Assembly: GCA_021234595.1 (NCBI GenBank)
Contig: CM037851.1
Coordinates: 136,080,776 to 136,144,775 of the forward strand
Source of the DNA: Delia radicum
Taxonomy: Eukaryota > Arthropoda > Insecta > Diptera > Anthomyiidae
DNA length: 64,000 nucleotides
Direction of reading: 5' to 3'
Position 1 is the stretch's first letter. Every line of letters begins with the position of its first letter. The notes beneath the pieces were generated by a model that was given only the letters and a program-made list of their open reading frames with translations, was not told the origin of the DNA and ran no database searches. This document shows positions 47,133 to 58,256 of the stretch, piece by piece. Made by a program: the position numbers and the translations under genes.

Positions 47133-48036
47133 ATGATCACAATCTTCGCTAGATCAAAAATTTAAAGAGTTTTAAGGAATGGAATTGCATGAGGCAGCTT
47201 AATACTTATTTATATCGAACTTTTTTGTATATAACTTGTCAGTTTTTTTACTCATATTGTATATTTTTTTATACATCAATTTAATAAATGTCAACGTCAT
47301 CGCTGTCAATATTGGTGAACTACTGCTGTCTAAGATTTGCTTCTACCTCTCTTGTGGACGCACAAAAAAAACTAAGAACAAGGCCATATTATAGTAAAAT
47401 CGTATTTGACATGAAAATGTCAATCAATTCTCTTCTTGAAAACATGGATTTTTACAATTCCCCATTTCCACAAATTTTTGTTTTTACAACAAAAGGGGTT
47501 TACACTAGAAAACAATTTTTTTGGCCCACACAGTTTCAATAGGTGGAGTGTTTTCAATACAATGTTTGAAAACATTCACGTGCGTAATTCATTAAAGACA
47601 TTATGCTCTGGTAAAGGTCATATTTTGACCCCAGTTTTTTTTAAATTTGGAAGCGTGATAGAAAAATATTTGGCATTATTTATGTTATGTTCAGCAAAAC
47701 GGTTTAAATTTTCCTGTGTTTTGTTCATTTGGCCAAAAATCGTTAGCATCAGATTACTAAAATAAATGCTTATAAAAAAACTTTATTAAAGGGCCCTTTT
47801 CATTCATGTCGCTTACTTAAAAAACTTAAAAAATTTCATCACTTTGAGGTAAAATATTTCCAAAATGTTTTTTGTAATTTATCTTTAACTACGCAACAAT
47901 TTTGGCGGTTTAGAATTTCAAGCAAATTAAAAATATTAAAATTTGTGCTTAGATTATATACAAGCTAAGTCAATTTATAAACACCACAAAAAATATAAAA
48001 ATACACTCAAATAAATTTTTTTGTCATATATTAGAA
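47133..48036. other. Possible unique DNA, no gene recognised
   Basis: Two overlapping frames at 47288-47542 and 47436-47765 are the longest here. Neither has a motif, signal peptide or splice context that I can support. Composition is slightly less A+T-rich than the neighbours. Confidence 0.35.
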
Positions 48037-49368
48037 CTTACACGAAGAGAAAACTATGATTGAACATGATTGCCGACACAAAATTATCATATTATGATCC
48101 GAATTAGCATATGGGCAATTGCAGAAAAAGGTCAAACACGAGTAAAAAACACAAAGTACTCACAACTTTTTATTTGTTTTCAATAATAAAGCTTAAAGGT
48201 CTATACTTTATAAATGTAAAAGCATTTTTAATTTTTCTCATTTCTTAGCCGTAATATACAACTGCAAAAAAATATTTTTTTTCTGAACCTTTTTGCGATT
48301 TATATAATTTTTTTTTTATGTGTTTTAAGAGTGTTTAAATTTAAACTAAGTTATATTATTTTTGTTCTTGTAATTTAGAAATTTCCTACTTTACCTCAAA
48401 AAAAATAGTTGTCAAAGATGCTTCATCGTTTTATCAATGTACAAGGAACAACATTGATGGAGTTAAGCTTTTTTATGTATCGACAGAACAAATTGATTGT
48501 CTTCACCTGAACTGACTAAAGATTGTTAAAATATTAAAGGGATTAAAGCCTGCATTGATTTTCGTATTTCGACAACGAAAGCATTGAGGTTGCTCGGACC
48601 TCTTATTTATTAAAATCTATAGTTAAAATTAACTGAGAAAATCCAACTTTATTAACGATTATATATCCTAAAGTACCTAGGTGAGAATCAGGAACTTTAT
48701 TTCGATTTCATTTTACCTTTACTTGAAGTTAACATTATGTAATGTTTTTTTGAGGTTTTTTAAATTAAAGTTGAATCATTATTATTACCAAATTTAGTGC
48801 GTTTTGTTCTCTTGGAAAATATTGTCGCGTCCGCCTTGTCAGTTTCGTATTTGTACTTTACATAATTTAAAAAAATTAAAAGAAAATTTCCATATTTCAT
48901 AATCTACACATAAAAGATGTTCTTTCACAGTAATTTCCACATTCGCAAACAAATTTTTTTTTCGCAAATGTCGCTGACTTATGTATATTTCAATAAGTGC
49001 ATAAAAGTAACTTATATATTTGTTGTGTCCATTTCTCGCTGTTATTTGCTTATATCTTTTTACTACATTATTGAATCTGCCCAATGTGTTTCCTCAAATT
49101 TAGTACTATTCCTAACTAACGATATTCTTTTATTTTTTTTTTTTTTTGCTCAACTAAAGGTTTCCGAATATCGCGTCCAGCGCCTAGGAATTTCCCATAT
49201 ATATAATTCTGGCTGATCTATTATGCCAGAACTATATATATGATGATTTAGTCGCCATTTAGGATCATAATATGATTGCTACGTTCATATTATGATTTTC
49301 AGTCATTGCCATCATAACACGATACTCTTAAGCTATCATGCAATGACGCTCTTTTCTCTGCGTGTAAG
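48037..49368. mobile_element. Element with CTTACACG ends, 1332 bp
   Basis: CTTACACGAAGAGAAAA at 48037 is inverted at 49368 as TTTTCTCTGCGTGTAAG. Both subterminal regions carry ATCATATTATGATC-type palindromic words (48085 and 49265). AGAA occurs next to each end, a possible 4-bp duplication. The interior shows no recognisable protein. Confidence 0.65.
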
Positions 49369-50450
49369 AGAAAACAGAGATTATGTTGGAAGAGACGGTT
49401 TAATGATATTTAGTTGGTTTTTAGAGTTACTTATTTACTGTAAAATTCGCATAATTAAAATTTTATACAAGGATGCTTTTTGAGGTTATACAAATTTGTG
49501 TTGCTCCATAAAATTAAAATTTTTTTTTACATTTTCGATTTAGTATTAAGCTCATTAAAATCTTTTATTTGATGTACGCTTTCGCGGAATTTATACAGCG
49601 CTTTAGTTGTCACAAACCGAAATGTGTTTAGAAGAGAAACTGCCGCTGTAAGGATTCAACTCCGTTGTAAGGATTCAATCAAGATACCTGACTTCGGAGC
49701 AAAATAATTAGATTTCGTAGACTGTTTAAAAAGTTCATAAAATTGTAGCGTTTAAAATTTTTAAAATGCCTTTTAACTCTGAAGTGCTTTTACAAAGTAA
49801 CTTAGTTCACGCAATACGTAGCCAAATTCAAATATAATTCTGAATGTGGGACGCACAAACCATACATTTTTGAAAAAATTCACTATTAGTTTGTGATCTT
49901 CGTATCCCGTTATTCTGCTTTCAGAACTTTATTCCATTAAAAGACACAAAGCCCCTATGTAAAAAACTGCGCGAAATTTCAAAATCGTAAAATTCAGCTT
50001 TCACTTGTAAAACACCATACAACTTTTCACCAAGTAGCAACATGGAAATCACTTTGGAGGTGAATGTATCTCCAAAGTCTTGTGAGTCCATTTGGTATTG
50101 GTTTGGGTATGCAAATTAAAAACTATGTACATACATATGAGCAAAAAAATAAAAACTCTTATTATTTTCAAGTAATTTTGTTAATTTTTCGACTCCTAAA
50201 TGTCCATAAATTGTTTTAGTGAAGACGTTTCAACGTGAATCTTTGCACGCCATGGCTTCTTAGTATATTCAACCTAACCCTGTCCATGGTTCCTCTCAAT
50301 TCACAAACATTGAGAACTAAAAGTCATCTAAAGTCAGTTTCAACAGGTGTCGAAAATTTCTGAAGTAACTCATATATTCTATACATACATATATTTAATT
50401 TTATAAAATGCTTACTTATGTCAATTCCATTCTCATTTATATTATTATAG
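49369..50450. other. Presumed intron or 5' flank of the Beat-family gene
   Basis: No exon could be identified, although the preceding Beat exon should lie upstream of 50451. GCCGCTGTAAGGATTCAACT and GTTGTAAGGATTCAAT near 49640-49680 form a short direct repeat. Confidence 0.4.
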
Positions 50451-50545
50451 GTATCATGGTTTAGGGAAGAAATGAAATTTTTGAATATGTTAAAGGACGT
50501 AAACCACCGTTTAAGAATTTTACTATGGAAGGAGCTACTATCGAT
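50451..50545 (+). CDS. Beat-family exon 1 of those visible (one base short)
   Basis: The acceptor is TATTATTATAG/GT and the donor GAT/GTAAGT. The first six codons give VSWFRE; from 50471 another frame gives NEIFEYVKGRKPPFKNFTME. The frame change is at 50466-50471. The exon is 95 nt; 96 would keep phase 0. Confidence 0.8.
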
Positions 50546-51305
50546 GTAAGTACCTGTCACTTTCCACCATATTTTTATTTTTATGAATAAACAATAATGT
50601 TAAAAACTAGGTTAAACGTTTATTAACTGTTTCTCTTCTCTGTTTTTTTTTTTTATTTGCAGTGGGAAAACTCAAATGAATCTCAAGTGACTTTGGCCAA
50701 TGTTGATTTTAAATTATCCGGACAATTTACTTGCGAAGTATCGATGACCTCACCATTATACACAAAAGCGTCAATAGAACAGTTATGAATGTATTTTGTA
50801 AGTTGATACTGCCATTTAATATTTTGCTATCTACACAGAGAGAATTTTCTTGGACGAGTTTTAATGAAACCTTTTACTAACGGAGTTTTCTTCACAAAGT
50901 GAATAAAAAATATATTAAACTTTATGAAAAAGCATCATAATGCAACTTTTTAATAAAGCGTATGAATTTTTAATAAATAAATTAAAATTTTTCATAAAAA
51001 CTCCATTAATATAATGAAAAGTAATACTTTGTAAATCTAATCCAAAAATTCATTGATATTATTCTCTCAGTGTATATTGTATACATAATAAATATGTTTT
51101 TTATGAAAATATTTCGAAAATATTGCTTGCTTCTAATCAATATGATATATTAATGATTTATTGTTTAGTACCACAAACGGGCCCACCGGTGATCAGGTTT
51201 CGTAAGCGCAGTCCTGTTGCGGTTGGCCAAAGTCTAATGGCATTATGTAATACAACACGTGCACGGCCAGCACCACACATTACATGGCTTATAAATGGAA
51301 AAAAG
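50451..51305 (+). CDS. Beaten path (Beat) family Ig-domain protein, three internal exons
   Basis: Three exons (50451-50545, 50663-50797, 51169-51305) encode the second half of a first Ig-like domain and the first half of a second. Seen: VSWFRE with the domain tryptophan, KPPFKNFTMEGATID, then WENSNESQVTLANVDF, SGQFTCEVSM with the domain cysteine, MNVF, and TGPPVIRF, ALCNTTRARPAP, HITWLINGKK with the next Cys and Trp. Beat proteins are neuronal cell-surface or secreted proteins that bind Side-family proteins in axon guidance. All three donors read GTAAGT. Exons 1 and 2 each need one extra base to stay in frame (near 50466-50471 and near 50780-50785). With that, intron phases fit exactly. The start, signal peptide and C-terminus lie outside what I can find. 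The paralog is not determined. Confidence 0.85.
50663..50797 (+). CDS. Beat-family exon 2 of those visible (one base short)
   Basis: The acceptor TTTTTTATTTGCAG is strong, and the donor is TTTT/GTAAGT. It encodes WENSNESQVTL to KASIEQL in one frame, then MNVF in the next; the first frame meets TGA at 50785-50787. The exon is 135 nt; 136 would give the phase that exon 3 requires. Confidence 0.82.
50832..51074 (+). mobile_element. Family B MITE inside a Beat intron
   Basis: It starts TACACAGAGAGAATTTTC and ends TATTCTCTCAGTGTA, an inverted pair, and contains GGACGAGTTTTAATGAAACC. It fills most of the 371-nt intron 50798-51168. Confidence 0.75.
51169..51305 (+). CDS. Beat-family exon 3 of those visible
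   Basis: The acceptor is TTGTTTAG/TA and the donor AAAAAG/GTAAGT. It supplies two bases of a split codon and 45 codons (PQTGPPVIRF to WLINGKK) without a break. The rest of the second Ig domain must lie in a later exon not found here. Confidence 0.88.
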
Positions 51306-51689
51306 GTAAGTTTTATATATATTGTGAAAAAAGAGTACACATGTCGATATTCATAGCTTGACACTTATAAAATGATTTTTTCATAAACTTTGATAAGGAT
51401 AATACATGCCCTTTTGTATGATGGAAAAGTAGTTTGGCATTTTAACTGAAGTTGTAAAAACATTTTCATTATTGAGATATCAACATATTTATATATCCAT
51501 CCATTTGCAAAATATTACACAGAGAAAAAAAATCCATAATTTTTCCAAATGGCAGATAAAAACAAAATAAATTCTTAGCAACTTTTTATAAAAATTGATT
51601 TTCTTATATGTAGAGTAAAAAGAGCAGACAATTTGGTAACAATTTCAATTTAAAAAACATCTCAGCAAAACCACATATTACCAGATAAT
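51306..51689. other. Start of the following Beat intron
   Basis: Begins with the GTAAGT donor. No exon or repeat is recognised up to the next element. Confidence 0.5.
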
Positions 51690-52465
51690 GGGTAAAGTAA
51701 TGTATCGCCCAGCACTACATTACACCTTACTTCTTTGATGAATTTCACAGACGATTATCCTAAAAGTAATGAACGAAATCACAGAGGGTAAAATAAGTGG
51801 TTACTTATATGGTAACAATGTAGGAAAAAGTAATTGCCCAATAAATGGATTTTCATTAAAAAAAAAGTTGATAAAAAAATAATTACAAATATTTTTTTAA
51901 CTAAATAAATAACGTGGGCACGCTGGGAATCGAACCTGGTGTATCTGGCTGTTAACAATTAAGTAGCCGCGAATTCTACCAACTGAGCTATCGATACATA
52001 TAATATTTGATTACTTAAAGTGCAAATGAATCGTTGTGCCTCGTGTTTTCGTTCATGAGGTCAAAAATATATACTTTACTCTCATGCTAACAAAAAATCA
52101 CAAAGTAATGTGTCTAAAAATAGATTTTCGAAATTATATTTTAGTTATTACTTTACGTTTATAATACATACATTATGTAATTGATGATTGGTAATTCATT
52201 ATTTTATGTTTTGAAGTAATGAATAAGGTAATGAAGTATGAGACAAGGTAATATATTAGTGTTCGAGTATCGGTAACTTATTATTTCATGGCAACTCATT
52301 ACTTTATATTTCGTAATAATGCTGAAGGTAAGGGTTATTCATTACAAAGTAATCCATTATGAAACGCATTATCGGTAACTCATTACATTTTGTTGGAATA
52401 TACTGATACAGATAAGGAGTATATATATGCAAGATAATTCATTAATTTATCGCACCCATTAAAAA
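51690..52465 (-). mobile_element. GGTAAT-arm repeat with an intact tRNA-like core
   Basis: Diverged copy of 8960-9605. Both arms contain many TAATG/CATTA words (GGTAACTCATTAC, GTAATCCATTATG) able to pair with each other and between arms. The core at 51912-51990 is tRNA-like. No protein is encoded. Confidence 0.7.
51912..51990 (-). other. tRNA-like sequence with good A and B boxes
   Basis: On the minus strand TAGCTCAGTTGGTAGA is a consensus A-box/D-arm region, and CCAGGTTCGATTCCCAG a consensus B-box/T-arm. Between them GGCT and AGCC could close an anticodon arm, but the loop would be 14 nt, so it is not a normal tRNA. The pol III internal promoter looks usable. Position inside a repeat argues against a host tRNA gene. 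Confidence 0.65.
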
Positions 52466-52974
52466 AGTTTTGCTAACACGAACTCGCTTTAGATGAGCAT
52501 TCGATAAAGGGTTTACTATCGTACCTTTAGAAATCAATAAAAACTGCAACATTTAAGCAATTAAAAAAAAATAAAGAAACGGTCTATTCAAAAAATTCTT
52601 GTCGCGATAGAAAAAAGACAATATTAGATATTATTCTAAAAATTATAATTTAGAATTCGGACTAACATGGCAACCCTGGTAACCAAATAAATATTATTAT
52701 ATTTCACACACTAATAAATTCTTCAGTCAATAATGTAGTAAAATTTTTTAATTTTTGATTTGCATTAATATGGTACGAGAGTTAACTCAAAAATTAAAAA
52801 AAGACCCACTAAAAAAATACTAAGGAAAAGTTTAAAAATGTTTCTACGTTAGGGACTTCATTTTATAGGCATCTACAAAACAGAAAGAATCGATTAAAAA
52901 TCGGAAGGGTAAGGCTGCACAGTGGCACCCGATTTTCAATATATTGTTTTGAGAAAAAAGCATTTATAGTAAAT
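52466..52974. other. Unassigned stretch
   Basis: No gene or repeat recognised between the tRNA-core repeat and the SINE. Confidence 0.4.
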
Positions 52975-53203
52975 ATTTCATGTAAAAAAAAATGTTCGTG
53001 CGCCCGGTAGGCTAGTTGGTAGCGTGCTGGCTTATCAGTGCGGGGGTCGTGGGTTCGATTCCCACCAGAGGCACTGGTCTGTTTTCGCTACAACGCGCCG
53101 AAGGCCATAGAAGCTAGTGCTCGGTTAGGGTAATAGTATAAAATTTGTAATTATATGATTATGATTAATAAAATAAAAAAAAAAAAAAAAATTTCATGTA
53201 AAA
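52975..53203 (+). mobile_element. tRNA-derived SINE, copy 2, with 13-bp TSD
   Basis: ATTTCATGTAAAA occurs at 52975-52987 and exactly again at 53191-53203. Between them are the tRNA-like head GTGCGCCCGGTAGGCTAGTT, the B box GGGTTCGATTCCCACC, the body GCTAGTGCTCGGTTAGGGTA and an A-rich tail (about 53171-53190). Head-to-tail order and the duplication are as expected for a SINE copied by a LINE. Confidence 0.95.
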
Positions 53204-53492
53204 TATAGGGTAAGGAGTTTGCTTAACACGCTGTAACTTTTTTATTTCTGCGATTTTTTCTCCAATATAGAAAAACGTCATGCCCCTTCAGACGAACTGT
53301 TTTTCTTGGCTATCCGCCCTATTAATGCAAAGATACACTCAACAAAACACTCAAAATATAAAAGTATGTAAAGTTAGCAAAAAAGTTAGTTGAGTAAGCA
53401 AAAATTTTGTTGGGAGGCTCGTTGCAAAAAAATTGCTAATATCTGCGAAAGAGTTTTGATTAAGACGAAGGGCATCAAATAGATCTTTGAAA

Positions 53493-55215
53493 ATGTCTTA
53501 TGACAAAAATGTTGAGTGGTTAGATGGAGACTTTTGCAGAATTTTGCCAGCAATATTGAAGCCTTCAAAATATACCGGAAAACGAGGAAGACCTTGCAGT
53601 TCCTATCAAACGTCATCGAAATCAACAAGACAACGCAAAAATACATCACTATGTAAAGATAATAAAATTGAGCAAATTTTTAGGAGCGTATACCCAAGGA
53701 TTGCGTTCGATGGGTGAAGGAGATGAGGCAAAAATTATTGAGCTGCTAAGATCTTTCCCATAATCCAAAAAGAAGGAGATCTTAAAAATCTAGAAAATGA
53801 AAATAATGTTGAATTATTTATTGATTTAGGTCTGACAAAAGCGCAATACATATATTTGAGAAATCTCATGATAGAAAAACATTTCCACCGTTTTACAAAA
53901 TTCTGGAAGCAGAAAATGTTGCTATCCTCCGTCAGCATCGCTAGGAATAACAAATACTTTTGCTAAAGTAAAATAATTACAATATCTACTGGATTATACA
54001 GCATCCAGAATTTTAATGATTGACGATGTGGATATTAAGAACATTCGAAACTTAACTCTGTACTGCAAATGAGGATGTGATGGTTCGTCAGGTCAATCTG
54101 AATACAAGCAATATTTTCCAGGGGAATCGAATCTAATTTTTGACGCTTATATGTTCCTCACTTCATTAATACCAATTAGACTTATGGACGAAGAATCAGT
54201 TTTAGTAGTTTGGAAAAATCCAGTCTGTTCATCTGTTAGGTATTGTCGTCCAATTTCAATAGAATATTGTAAAGAGACACCTGCTAAGACCGAGAAAGTG
54301 GTAGGTACTATTCGAAATCAAATAAAGTTTTTGTCACAAACCATAATTACCAAGGAACTGATAAAATAAAACATGATCTTTTCTTAACGATGATAGATGG
54401 AAAAGTAGCGCAAGTCTTGAAAAAAAAACCCCTTCATGTGCTTCATGTACCATACGCAAGGCGACACCAAGTGAAATAAACGATTTAGAAAGAGTAGCTG
54501 CAAGACCAGTAAATGAAAAAGATTTAGAATATGGAGTATCGACCCTACACGCGTGGATTAGATGCCTGGAACTGATTTTACAATCGGTTACAATGCCTAA
54601 TTTAAGAAATGGTGAAAATCATAAAAGATTTAAGCTGGAGGAAAAATCTTCTATACAAAAACGTTTTCGGAAAGAATTGGGATTAATTATCGATAAACCA
54701 AGACAAGGAACTAGCAACAGCAATGATGACAATACAGCAAGAAAGTTTTTCTCTAATTCTTCCCTCTCTGCGGAGATAACTGGAGTTGCTGAAACATTAG
54801 TTAAAAGGTTTCATATCCTTCTCCAAGCTTTGTCGTCTGGTTTGGAAATAGACCCAACAAATTTGGCAACTATGCACTAGAAACGGCAAAATTGTATGTA
54901 GAAAAATGGAATTGGTATTGTATGTCATCATTTGTCCACAAAATACTTATGAATGGTGAAAGTATTATAAAATACTTTGCTGTATTGCCTATTGGTTAGC
55001 TGTCAGAGGATGCCCAAGAATCGCGTAACAAAGATTACAAAAAGTACTGCTTGCATCACACACGAAAATGTTCACGATTAGCCACAAATGAGGATATTTT
55101 TAACAGACTTATACACTTCAGATCCATATGTGACAAACTTTCGAAAACCATACGCCAAATTTTGCAAAAGACCTAAATGAAGATGCTCTAAATCTTATGA
55201 AGTTATCACAACATA
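53493..55215 (+). pseudogene. RAG1-core/Transib-like transposase with recognisable catalytic residues
   Basis: In order, across several frames: MSYDKNVEWLDGDF at the N-end; GCDGSSGQSEYKQYF with the first Asp (54079-54081), comparable to the CDG of the RAG1 core; VVWKNPVCSSVRYCRPI; MIDGKVAQVL with the second Asp (54396-54398); a CASCTIRKATPSEINDL zinc-type CxxC; STLHAWIRCLELIL; KRFRKELGL and DDNTARKFF; then LSEDAQESRNKDY with the Glu (55018-55020) and HHTRKCSRLATNEDIF. This order and these neighbourhoods match the RAG1 core and Transib transposases, nucleases that make hairpin double-strand breaks. At least eight shifts or stops make it inactive. Family membership is from motif recognition, not a search. 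Confidence 0.78.
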
Positions 55216-55311
55216 TTCATAATGAAAAGTAAAAATATCATAGTTATTAACATTCATTTAATTACTTCATATAAAAAATAAATTTAAAAATTATTAAAAT
55301 ATTTTTAATTG

Positions 55312-55566
55312 CACACAGAGAAATAAAGTGCCAACCGAATTGAAAAGTGTATTTTAATGACAACAACTTATAAATTCAGTTAGTACAACGATATTTCCAT
55401 TCGGTTTCTGAATATTTTGGGTGTTGAAACTAAAATTCAGTTAAATTAACCGAACTTTTTTGTGAAAACTAATGTTAAGTTGTGCCAACTGACTGAAATT
55501 CGTAATGATCGATTTTGAGTCGAATTAAATGAATTTGAGTTGGCAAACAGCTGAAATTTTCTTTTA
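55312..55566 (+). mobile_element. Family A MITE nested in the RAG1-like element
   Basis: It starts CACACAGAGAAATAAAGTGC and contains GTGCCAACCGAATT, TATAAATTCAGTTAGTACAA and GTGCCAACTGACTG. It aligns with the 37696 copy. Confidence 0.75.
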
Positions 55567-56384
55567 TTTTTCATACACAAGGAATATGTAAATTTAACTC
55601 ATTATTAATAAAAAACTGTAATTAGTTTACAATAATGCTCATGTCCTGAATTATTAATTTCAGTTGTTGTAAATACAAAACTTTTTGTTGTAAATACAAG
55701 TGCAAGTCATAACTTCAAAAACGAAATAAAACTCAAGTTTAATAATATATATTAACATAATCCTTTCAGTGAACTCTTTATTATTTACACATTTACTGTC
55801 AAATACATTTAAGATGATTCATTCCAAATTTCAGAATTCTATCTCACCAAACAAAAAAGTTACAGGTTTTTTATGCGAAATGGCCCAAATTGACCATTGT
55901 GCGTAGCACCAAAGCGTATTTTATATTATATTTTTGAATGCATTTTCAAATTTCAAATTTATCAAAATATCACTCCTATAAAATTGTTTAAATTAGTTTA
56001 TTTAATTTATTTATTGATTTATTTATATTTTTGTAATATTCAGAATACGTGCAATTGTATGATTTGTAGTATACAAAATAAAGAACTAAAATGAACGAAA
56101 TCAAGCGTGGTTGCATTTTATGTAAGTCTTATAAAGGATGTGTTTCTATGTATCTTTTCTTTTTCACTAGTACGTCCATAAAAGCTGTATCATCTACACC
56201 TCGTCTTTTTACTTGATCTCCATGCTATAAATGTGTTCAGCAGCAGAATTTTGGTTACAACGTAAATTACTAAAAGTTAGTTAAATATTTTAAACATACG
56301 GTTAACAAGATTTTCAACTAACTTTTTTTTTTGAGTGTAAGAACAATCTTTGTAAAATTGTTATATCTACATATAAAATAAAAA
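55567..56384. other. 3' non-coding part of the RAG1-like element and flank
   Basis: No coding signal. TTTCAGTTGTTGTAAATACAAAACT and TTGTTGTAAATACAAGTG near 55660-55710 form a short direct repeat. Confidence 0.4.
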
Positions 56385-58256
56385 AAAATTATGACTTTTA
56401 ATGCAAATGGTCTGTTAAAAACTGCGACACGTATAACACAAATCATCCGCAAAATAACCCAAGAGGAGGAAGCGCTGTAATTGTAAAAAAAAATATACAC
56501 AATATTGAAGAATAAGGCATATGTATGGATGAATTTCAAGTCACAACAATTTCAATTAAAACCCAAGGAAATTATGTTCAAATGTCGGCAATTTATAGTC
56601 CACCAAGACAAACATAAGCATAGACTTGTATAAATTATTTCTTACTAAGAATAAAGGAAAAGTTATCGTAGGAGGAGATTTTAATGCTACGCATCATCAT
56701 TGCGGTTCTCGTCTATGCACAACTACCTGACGAAGGCTCTTGAAAGTAGGAAAACAAATGGGGTGTGATTTTATATCAACGGGAAAACCCATTTACGGGC
56801 CATCAGACCTTAATAAAAAACCCGATCTGATAGCTTTTTTTATTGTTAGTAAAATATCAAAATCTATTACGGATATAGAAGACGGAACAGACTTAAATTC
56901 TGATCACTCACCGATCTACTTAACTGTAAATGGCAAACAACTTCCTCATGAAGCAATCGTAAAACTGAAAAATATAATAAAATGTAAATATATACCAATA
57001 TACTGGAAAGTATCTGAGGTAGTTATGATTCTAAAGCCGGGAAAAATGCAAATGAAGTCTCGTCATATCGACCTATATCGCTCTTACCAACTTTGTCAAA
57101 ACTCTTTGAGAGACTCTTTAACAAAAGGCTTAAAGAAATAGTCATTGCAAAACAATTAATTCCGAACCATCAATTCGGTTATAGGGAGAAACACTCGACA
57201 ATAGATCAGGTTCATCGTATAGCTTATTCAATCGAATAAGCTCTTGAAACAAAAAAAGTCTACTCTGCAGTCTTCTTAGATGTGGCGCAAGCATTTGACA
57301 AGGTGTCGCGTGAAGGCTTAATTTACAAGCTGGAACAATGTATTCCGATTCAATATTCAGATATTCTTATATCATATATAAATAATAGATTTTTTAGAAT
57401 AAAATGCGGAAACTCATACTCTTCACTTAATCCAATAAAGGCTGGAGTATCACAAGGTAGTACACTCGGACCTACTCTTTATCTTATTTACACAAGAGAA
57501 TCAACACAAAAGTTACAACAATCAGTAAATATGCTGCTGACATGGACCAAAATATGGCGAATAAAATTAAATGAAAAAAAAATCCATGCATGTAAACTTC
57601 ACCAATACGGATATATGTACATTACCTGCCAATAACAGTATCTGGAAATATAATATATCACGCTAATTATGCCAAATACCTAGGAATGACCCTAGACGCC
57701 AAACTTAAGTGGAAGTAGCACATCAAAATTAAAACTACAGAACTGAACCTTAAATTTCACCAGTTACAGTGGCTCATTTAAAGGAGTTCACATTTATTAA
57801 TGAAAAATAAAGTTCTTGTATACAATCAAATCATTAAACCTGTGTGGTGCTACGGAGTGCAATTCTGGGGATGTGCAGCAAAAACTCACATCGTAAATAT
57901 TCAAAGTTTTCAAAATAAAGTACTAAAGAGTTTAGTTAATGCCTCTTTGTACATACGAAATTCTGATCTATACAGAGACTTAGGCATAAGTACTGTGTAT
58001 CATACTATTCAAAAATATACTTCATTACATTCGAAACGACTACAAGATCATATAAATACACAAGCTGCTACTCTAATCAACAATTCACTTTATACTCGTA
58101 GGCTCAAACGCCATAAATCGCAAGATTTGGTGGACTTTACTTGAACTGTATATAGCTTTAGAATAATATTACTTGTTAGGTTTTTATAATACTAGTTGGA
58201 ATTAAATGAAATGTAAATCATTTACAACGTTTCAATAAAAAAAAAATAAAAAAACA
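56385..58256 (+). pseudogene. Jockey-like non-LTR ORF2 with the RT active-site box deleted
   Basis: An AP-endonuclease comes first in broken frames: MTFNANGLL, GGSAVIVKKNI, SAIYSPPRQ, VGGDFNATHHHCGSR (about 56670) and DHSPIYL. The RT follows: VVMILKPGK, HQFGYREKHSTIDQVHR, FLDVAQAFDKVSREGL, VSQGSTLGPTLYLIYT. The reading then jumps directly to KLQQSVNMLLTWTKIWRIKL, so the FADD/YADD box and about 30 residues are missing near 57490. The C-terminal VWCYGVQFWGCA and IQSFQNKVLKSLVNA are typical of jockey elements. It ends in a poly(A)-like tail at 58239-58256. It lacks ORF1 and is inactive. Confidence 0.86.

Larger units (their letters stand above)
53336..56337 (+). mobile_element. RAG1-core/Transib-like DNA transposon, decayed
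   Basis: CACTCAACAAAACACTC at 53336 and, inverted, CACTCAAAAAAAAAAGTTAG ending 56337 are the proposed ends; both regions also share AAGTTAGTTGA. The transposase lies between. A family A MITE (55312-55566) interrupts the 3' non-coding part. Outside the ends TA occurs on each side, while the 5-bp duplication usual for Transib is not clear (AAGAT against AAGAA if one base is added to each end). The ends are less certain than the transposase. Confidence 0.6.

Noticed and set aside
47288..47765. Two overlapping open frames that look like a small gene
   Set aside because: No motif, no start context, no splice evidence; likely chance in moderately A+T-rich DNA.
50597..50825. Beat gene as a clear pseudogene
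   Set aside because: Splice sites and intron phases are intact and the only defects are single missing bases, so the call is left open.
51912..51990. A host tRNA gene
   Set aside because: A and B boxes are good, but the anticodon loop would be too large and the sequence lies in a dispersed repeat.
53493..55215. A true RAG1 locus
   Set aside because: There is no RAG2 neighbour, the frames are heavily broken and the sequence is flanked by repeats; a transposon relic is the better reading.
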